A model generated the notes under the pieces. It made no database searches. It had not been told where the DNA came from and saw nothing but the letters and a program-made list of their open reading frames with translations. Position numbers and translations under genes: made by a program. Source: Actinoplanes solisilvae (GTDB lineage Bacteria; Actinomycetota; Actinomycetes; Mycobacteriales; Micromonosporaceae). From it: DNA of 64,000 nucleotides. Positions 59,076 to 64,000 of the stretch are shown here, piece by piece. Position 1 is the first letter of the stretch; each line of letters opens with the position of its first letter. The stretch is from positions 39,877-103,876 of the forward strand of contig NZ_RJAC01000025.1 in the NCBI RefSeq assembly GCF_003999975.1, in the 5' to 3' direction.

Positions 59076-59777
59076 GTGAAGCCCACCATCGTGCTGGTCC
59101 ATGGTGCTTTTGCTGAGTCGGCGAGCTGGAACGGCGTGATCGGCCGGCTGCGTGCCGCTGGTCACCGCGTGATTGCGGCTGGTAATCCGTTGCGCAGTCT
59201 GTCCGGGGACGCGGCTGCGGTGTCGGATGTGCTGGCGTCCATCGAGGGTCCGGTCGTGCTGGCCGGTCACTCGTACGGCGGTGCGGTCGCCTCGAATGCC
59301 GCGACCGGCAGTGACAACGTCAAGGCTCTGGTTTATGTGGCGGCGCTCGCTCCGGACAAGGGCGAGAACGTGCCGGACCTGCTGGGCAAGTTCCCGGGCG
59401 CGACGCTGGGGGAGCATCTCTACGAGGTGCCGCTGGCTGACGGCACCGCTGATGCATACGTGGACCCGGACGCCTACCACGAGCAGTTCTGCGCCGACCT
59501 AACGCCGGAGCAGGCCGCGCTGGACGCGGTGACTCAGCGGCCGTTCAACTCGGCGGCGGTCGGTGAAGGTTCCGGCGAACCGGGGTGGAAGACGATTCCG
59601 TCCTGGTTCATCTCTCCCGAGCTCGACCGGGCCATCCCGATTGAGACGTTCCGGTTCATGGCCGAGCGGGCCAACGCACGTGAGCACGTCGAGGTGCCGG
59701 GCGCCTCCCACGCTCTGCCGGCCTCCCAGCCGCAGGCCGTGGCCGAATTCATTCTCCGCGCCGCGGCCGAGGTCTGA
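59076..59777 (+). CDS. alpha/beta fold hydrolase (paralogue of 5537)
   Basis: A 233-residue hydrolase: KPTIVLVHGAFAESASWNGV (oxyanion), GPVVLAGHSYGGAVASNAAT (nucleophile GHSYGG), SPELDRAIP (acid) and PGASHALPASQP (His). About two-thirds of residues appear identical to the gene at 5537. GTG start conserved with that paralogue. A secreted-type relative follows 50 bp downstream. Confidence 0.88.
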   Translation: MKPTIVLVHGAFAESASWNGVIGRLRAAGHRVIAAGNPLRSLSGDAAAVSDVLASIEGPVVLAGHSYGGAVASNAATGSDNVKALVYVAALAPDKGENVPDLLGKFPGATLGEHLYEVPLADGTADAYVDPDAYHEQFCADLTPEQAALDAVTQRPFNSAAVGEGSGEPGWKTIPSWFISPELDRAIPIETFRFMAERANAREHVEVPGASHALPASQPQAVAEFILRAAAEV

Positions 59778-59827
59778 ACCTCTCTCGCTTCCTTTTCGCC
59801 TGTCTGACGAACCCCGAAGGAATCCTC

Positions 59828-60664
59828 ATGAATCTCAAGCTCTCGCGTATGTCGAGGCGCGCCGCCCGCTGGACGGCCGTGACCGCGGGTGTCGCGGCCG
59901 CAGCCATGGTGGCCGGCACGGCGGCGGCGTCGGGTCACAGCGGGTCGGCGAGCAAGCCGACTGTCGTGCTCGTGCACGGCGCGTTCGCTGACTCGTCGAG
60001 CTGGAACGGCGTCGTCAAGGACCTGCTGCGGCAGGGTTATCCGGTGGTGGCGGCGGCGAACCCGCTACGCGGCCTGCACTCGGACGCCGAGTACGTGAAG
60101 AACGTGCTCGACAGCGTGAAGGGGCCGATCGTGCTGGCCGGCCACTCCTACGGCGGTTCGGTGATGAGCGAGGCCGCCGACGGCGACAAGGACGTCAAGG
60201 CGCTCGTCTACATCGCGAGCTTCGCCCCGGACAAGGGCGAGAGCACGTCGGCGCTGGCAGCGAAGTTCCCGGGCGGGCAGCTGGGCGAGGCGCTCGTGAA
60301 CGTGACGGTGTCGATCCCCGGCGCCGGCGCGGGCACCGACCTCTACATCAAGCAGGACCAGTTCCAGCGGGTGTTCGCCGCCGACGTGCCTCGTTCGGAG
60401 ACCCGACTGCTGGCAGCGACGCAGCGGCCGATCACCAGCGCGGCGCTGGACGAGAAAGCGACGAAGACGGCGTGGAAGACCATCCCGTCCTGGTTCATGA
60501 TCACCACGCAGGACCTGGCCATCCCGGCTGAGTCGATGCGCTTCATGTCCAAGCGGGCCAAATCGCACATCGTGGAGATCAACGCCTCGCACGCGGTCAC
60601 GGTCTCCGAGCCGGAGGCGGTCGCCGACCTCATCGAGAAGGCTGCGCGCAGCGCCGCTCGCTGA
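59828..60664 (+). CDS. secreted alpha/beta fold hydrolase (paralogue)
   Basis: A 278-residue member of the same family with an added N-terminal Arg-rich signal segment (MNLKLSRMSRRAARWTAV, then AGVAAAAMVAGTAAA), probably a Sec or Tat signal with cleavage near AAASG. Motifs: VLVHGAFADSSSWNG, GHSYGGSVMSEAA, TTQDLAIPAE and NASHAVTVSEP. Tandem with the cytosolic paralogue, suggesting duplication and retargeting. GAAGGAATCCTC before the ATG. Confidence 0.88.
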   Translation: MNLKLSRMSRRAARWTAVTAGVAAAAMVAGTAAASGHSGSASKPTVVLVHGAFADSSSWNGVVKDLLRQGYPVVAAANPLRGLHSDAEYVKNVLDSVKGPIVLAGHSYGGSVMSEAADGDKDVKALVYIASFAPDKGESTSALAAKFPGGQLGEALVNVTVSIPGAGAGTDLYIKQDQFQRVFAADVPRSETRLLAATQRPITSAALDEKATKTAWKTIPSWFMITTQDLAIPAESMRFMSKRAKSHIVEINASHAVTVSEPEAVADLIEKAARSAAR

Positions 60665-60848
60665 TCGACCGAGCCGGCCGCCCGGTCTGCCCGGCGGCCG
60701 GCTCCGCGCTGTTCCCCACGCCCAGCCGCGCTGATGAATGAACGGCAGCCTTCGGGACGCGTCGTGTGAAATGACACGACGTCTGCAACAGAAGGGACGG
60801 ACATGGCCTCCGCTGAACGTTTCATAGTGCATATAGGAGGCTGGGCTC

Positions 60849-63761
60849 GTGCCTGTCAGTGACGACGAAAAAACGCTGCGATTCAGTGTGCTGGGGCCGG
60901 TGCAGGTCTGGCGGCAGGGCATCGAGCTGGATCTCGGCCCCCGGCAGCAGCGCCTGATCCTGGGTTTGCTGCTCACCAACGCGGGACAGCCCGTCGCTCT
61001 CGGCGAGATCGTCGGGGTGATGTGGGGCCAGCATCCACCATCGAGTGCTGTAAATGTCGTGCACCGGTACATCGGCGCCCTACGGCGTTTGTTCGAGCCG
61101 GGTCTGCCGGCCAGGTCGCAGGGGCGCTGGCTTCTAGGGGACGCCGCCGGATACCGGATCCCGGTCCCCGCCGACCAACTAGATCTGCTGAAGCTGCGCG
61201 CGCTGGCTGAGCGGGCCAGGTCGGAGCAGGTCGCCGGACGGGACGCCGAGGCGATGTCGGCCTACGAGGCAGCCCTCGCTCTATGGCGGGGTCCCTGCGC
61301 CGGCGCGGCGGAGCTGGCCTCGTACGAGCATCTCGCGTTCAGCGTCGTTGACCACGAATGTGCCGACCTCCTCCGCGAGGCCACGTCCATGGCGTTGCGC
61401 CTGGAACGCGTCAGATGCATCCTGCCCGTGCTTCGGCGTATGGCGGAGTCTCGCCCCTGGGACGAGGCGCTGCAGGCCCAGCTCCTGTTGGCGCTGTCCG
61501 CCGACGGTCATCAGGCCGAGGCGATCGCGCTCTACCGGACAGTTCGGCGCCGGCTCGCCGATGAGCTGGGCGTGGACCAAGGCGAGGAACTTCGCGAGGC
61601 CCATCAGGTGGTCCTGCGGCAGGGCGTCGCCGGACCCGTGGAGCAGGATGTGGTCCCCTCGTCGACCACCGATCCGCCCCCGGCCGGTGTGCAGAGCAGG
61701 ATGTCGTCGCTGGCCGTGGTGCTTCCCGCGCAACTGCCGGCCGACCTTCCCTGGTTCACCGGCCGCGATGAGGCTCAGCGCCGAACGCTCAGCCTGGTCA
61801 ACGGGCACGTGATGACCCAGGTGTCAACACCGGTGCTGGCCATCGACGGGATTCCCGGCATCGGGAAGACCACCCTGGCCATCCACCTGGCCCACCAGTT
61901 GTCCGACGCCTACCCGGACGGCCAGCTCTACGTCGATCTGCAGGGTTTCGACCCCGACCAGTCCATGTTGCATCCGGCGGAAGCCCTGCAGGGATTTCTC
62001 AACGCTCTGGGTGTTCCGGATACCGATATCCCCGCGAGTCACCACGCCCGATCCGGGTTGTACCGCAGTGTCCTGGCCGGCCGCCGGATCCTCGTTGTGC
62101 TCGACAACGCGCACAGCGTGGAACAGGTGCGCCCGTTGTTGCCCGGTGCTCCCGGCTGTCTGGTTCTGGTGACCAGCCGCAAGCGCCTCACCGGCTTGGC
62201 CACAGCGCACGGCGCACACCTCATGAGCCTGGACGTTCCGCCACTGGAGGACGCGCGAGCCTTTCTGACCTCCCGGATCGGCGCGGCTCGGACCTCCGTC
62301 GATCCGCAGGCCCTGGATGAGATCGTCGAGCGCTGCGGACGACTCCCGCTGGCGCTGGCCGTGGTCGCCGGTCGGGCGCTGGCCCATCCCGATCACCGAT
62401 TGACCGATATAGCGCGCGAACTGCGCGACGCGCAGGGCAGCCTCGACGGCTTCGCGGGTGACGACATGGACAACGACATCCGGGCGATCTTCTCGTGGTC
62501 GTATCGAATGCTCGGCGCTCGTGCCGCCCGCACGTTCCGGTTGCTTTCACTGCATCCCGGGCCTGATTTGACGATTCCGGCAATCGCCAGTCTCGCCGGC
62601 GTACCGCTGAGCGAGGCGCGGCTACTGGTCGGCGAACTGGTGCGGACCGGTCTGCTGACCGAACACGCTCCGGGCCGGGTCACCACGCACGACCTCATCC
62701 GGTCGTACGCTCAGGAGCTGGTGCGTCTACACGAAAACGAGTCGGACCGGCACGAGGCGCTCCGCCGGCTCATCCACCACTACCAGCAGACCGCCTACGA
62801 GGCCAACCTGCTCCTGGGTCCCACCGTCGTCCTGGATCCGCCTGCAGTGATCGAAGCTGTGACGACCACCCACCTGGGTAGCGCCAACGAGGCCAGCGCG
62901 TGGTTCAACGCCGACCGGAACGTGCTCAAGTCCGTGGTTCAGCGCCAGATCGACGCAGGAAGCACCGCGGAGGCCTGGCAGATGGTTCTGAGCCTGCTGC
63001 GGTTTTATCATCGCGAGGGCTGGTGGCACGACTGGGCGACGATCACCCGTGCAGGTCTGCAAGCGGTCACCGCCACCGGGGACGAACTCGGTCGTGCTCA
63101 CATGTCTCGTGGCCTCGCCGGTGCGCTGCTCGTGCTGGGCGATCACGATGCCGCGGCCCGATACCTCCGTCAGGCGCTCGAGCTGTTCCACGGACTCGGA
63201 AAACAAAGTGAACAAGGGTTGGTGTATCGCAACCTCGGACAGGTCAGTTTCGCGCAGGACAACTATCACGACTCGATCGCCTACTATGAGCGCGCCCTGC
63301 GCCACTCGGAATCGTTGAATGATTTACCTGGTCAGGCCACGGTGCTGTGTTGCCTGGCCGACGCGTATACCCGCCTCGGTAAGTACGACGAGAGCCTCGA
63401 TCTGGTCCACCGGGCCTTGGCGATCGCGGAGGCGCTGGATGACCTCAACGGCCAGGGATTGTGTCACGAGACGGCCGCACGGTGCTATTTGGCGAACGGA
63501 GATCTGTCCGCCTCGCTGATGAGCTGGAAACATGCCATCGAGATATACCGGCGCACCGGGTGGCGCATGAACTTGGTTGAGGGTCTGACGTCCCTGGGCG
63601 ACACTGAGCTGACGATCGGGGATCGCACCGGTGCTAGAGCGGCCTGGCAGGAGGCGCTGGATCTACTGCGCCATCTGCGACTGCCGCAGGTGACCGAGGT
63701 GCAGAACCGCCTGGCCCGCCTCGAACAGGTGACGGCCGCCGGAACGCGGGGCGGGCGGTGA
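60849..63761 (+). CDS. AfsR/SARP family transcriptional regulator (full length)
   Basis: A 970-residue regulator. OmpR-type winged helix at about 10-100 (LGPVQVWRQGIELDLGPRQQ, VGVMWGQHPPSSAVNVVHRY), BTAD at about 105-255 (LAERARSEQVAGRDAEAMSA, LYRTVRRRLADELGVDQGEE), NB-ARC ATPase with Walker A GIPGIGKTTL (about 334) and RRILVVLDNAHSVEQV, and C-terminal TPRs (RNLGQVSFAQDNYHDSIAYY, LADAYTRLGKYDESLDLVHR). SARPs activate secondary-metabolite genes, but none is evident here. GTG start after AGGAGG. Confidence 0.92.
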   Translation: MPVSDDEKTLRFSVLGPVQVWRQGIELDLGPRQQRLILGLLLTNAGQPVALGEIVGVMWGQHPPSSAVNVVHRYIGALRRLFEPGLPARSQGRWLLGDAAGYRIPVPADQLDLLKLRALAERARSEQVAGRDAEAMSAYEAALALWRGPCAGAAELASYEHLAFSVVDHECADLLREATSMALRLERVRCILPVLRRMAESRPWDEALQAQLLLALSADGHQAEAIALYRTVRRRLADELGVDQGEELREAHQVVLRQGVAGPVEQDVVPSSTTDPPPAGVQSRMSSLAVVLPAQLPADLPWFTGRDEAQRRTLSLVNGHVMTQVSTPVLAIDGIPGIGKTTLAIHLAHQLSDAYPDGQLYVDLQGFDPDQSMLHPAEALQGFLNALGVPDTDIPASHHARSGLYRSVLAGRRILVVLDNAHSVEQVRPLLPGAPGCLVLVTSRKRLTGLATAHGAHLMSLDVPPLEDARAFLTSRIGAARTSVDPQALDEIVERCGRLPLALAVVAGRALAHPDHRLTDIARELRDAQGSLDGFAGDDMDNDIRAIFSWSYRMLGARAARTFRLLSLHPGPDLTIPAIASLAGVPLSEARLLVGELVRTGLLTEHAPGRVTTHDLIRSYAQELVRLHENESDRHEALRRLIHHYQQTAYEANLLLGPTVVLDPPAVIEAVTTTHLGSANEASAWFNADRNVLKSVVQRQIDAGSTAEAWQMVLSLLRFYHREGWWHDWATITRAGLQAVTATGDELGRAHMSRGLAGALLVLGDHDAAARYLRQALELFHGLGKQSEQGLVYRNLGQVSFAQDNYHDSIAYYERALRHSESLNDLPGQATVLCCLADAYTRLGKYDESLDLVHRALAIAEALDDLNGQGLCHETAARCYLANGDLSASLMSWKHAIEIYRRTGWRMNLVEGLTSLGDTELTIGDRTGARAAWQEALDLLRHLRLPQVTEVQNRLARLEQVTAAGTRGGR

Positions 63762-63767
63762 ATGCCC

Positions 63768-63875
63768 GGGGCGAGTTGGTGCAGGTGGGCGGTCTCGGTG
63801 TCGGCGAGCCGCAGGGCGCGGGCGACGGCGTCCAGGACGCTCTCGGAGGCGCCGGCGAGGGGGTCCCTGCCGGTA
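63768..63875 (-). pseudogene. XRE/MmyB-like regulator fragment
   Basis: The minus strand reads LAGASESVLDAVARALRLAD then TETAHLHQLAPGIHRP, which matches the end of the helix-turn-helix of MmyB-like XRE regulators. It begins right next to the transposase end and has no start, consistent with truncation by the insertion. Confidence 0.5.
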
Positions 63876-63880
63876 CCCCT

Positions 63881-64000
63881 TAGACCGCATCTCATTAGGG
63901 GTTGTTGCTGGTCAGGAGGTTGAGGCGGGCGGCTCGGCGGTAGCAGATCAGAGCGCAGGCCAGGCGCAGGAATCCGGTGAAGTGGGAAGCCTTGCGGTCG
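63881..64000 (-). mobile_element. IS5-family transposase C-terminus and element end (partial)
   Basis: The minus strand encodes DRKASHFTGFLRLACALICY then RRAARLNLLTSNNP and a stop at 63896, the typical C-terminal tail of IS5-type DDE transposases. The sequence TTAGACCGCATCTCATTAGG after the stop is a plausible terminal inverted repeat. The rest lies outside the window. Confidence 0.7.

Noticed and set aside
1..64000. Secondary-metabolite gene cluster
   Set aside because: SARP and LAL regulators and tailoring-type oxidoreductases are present, but no core biosynthetic enzyme or carrier protein is seen.
1..64000. CRISPR array, tRNA or rRNA genes
   Set aside because: No regularly spaced direct repeats and no cloverleaf or rRNA-like sequence noticed on either strand.

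Overview
The window is 64 kb of GC-rich chromosomal DNA with strong third-position GC bias, many GTG starts and densely packed genes of actinomycete type: large ATP-binding LuxR (LAL) regulators, AfsR/SARP regulators, GPP34-domain proteins, HxlR and MerR regulators, and G/C-ending codons. An Actinoplanes/Micromonosporaceae-like actinomycete is my best guess, but the genus is inferred. I found no tRNA, rRNA, CRISPR array, prophage or canonical secondary-metabolite core enzyme (PKS, NRPS, terpene synthase).

Layout. 1-9.8 kb: methyltransferase, LtrA, FAD monooxygenase, CPBP protease, a secreted S33 peptidase, an alpha/beta hydrolase with DUF5996, a deletion scar joining two 5'-truncated genes, and a GNAT/Fe-S pair. 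10-23 kb: a LAL regulator, a small membrane protein, MerR, a luciferase-like oxidoreductase, an ankyrin-epoxide hydrolase fusion, two GPP34 genes, a small export protein, a quinone reductase and a second MerR. 23-31 kb: an NmrA-like gene divergent from an Old Yellow Enzyme, a third MerR, a dehalogenase-like hydrolase, a second LAL regulator, then gene remnants. 31-38.7 kb: TetR-SGNH operon, FBP-family protein, AraC, methyltransferase, third LAL regulator. 39-47 kb: aldo/keto reductase, AlkD-like protein, NTF2, several broken genes, MarR, fourth LAL regulator. 47-64 kb: AraC, GMC oxidoreductase, a two-component flavin monooxygenase, DUF2625, HxlR/pirin, MarR/WrbA, MFS/HxlR, two tandem alpha/beta hydrolases, a full-length SARP, and the end of an IS5-type element.

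The main observation is a promoter/operator repeated 16 times between 1.7 and 38.7 kb, on both strands. Each copy has a -35-like TTGAC followed at once by an inverted repeat (CYGTGT-n7-ACACRG) that fills an 18-bp spacer, then a degenerate -10 such as TTCTGA. It usually lies 10-65 bp upstream of a start codon. This is the geometry of MerR-family operators, and two MerR genes carry the element themselves. The genes downstream are rich in oxidoreductases, an epoxide hydrolase, other hydrolases, regulators and membrane proteins. I infer one regulon, plausibly for electrophile or xenobiotic stress, unified by this site.

Three further shared-site groups sit outside it: a TTTCACCGACGCGAA element (three copies, 24.1 and 30.5 kb), a TGCAATATATTGCA palindrome (two copies, 42.6 and 47.3 kb), and an AAGTAAGTWACTT element (53.7 and 56.3 kb, each near an HxlR gene). 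The region also holds about a dozen gene remnants, so it looks like an accessory segment that has been repeatedly rearranged.
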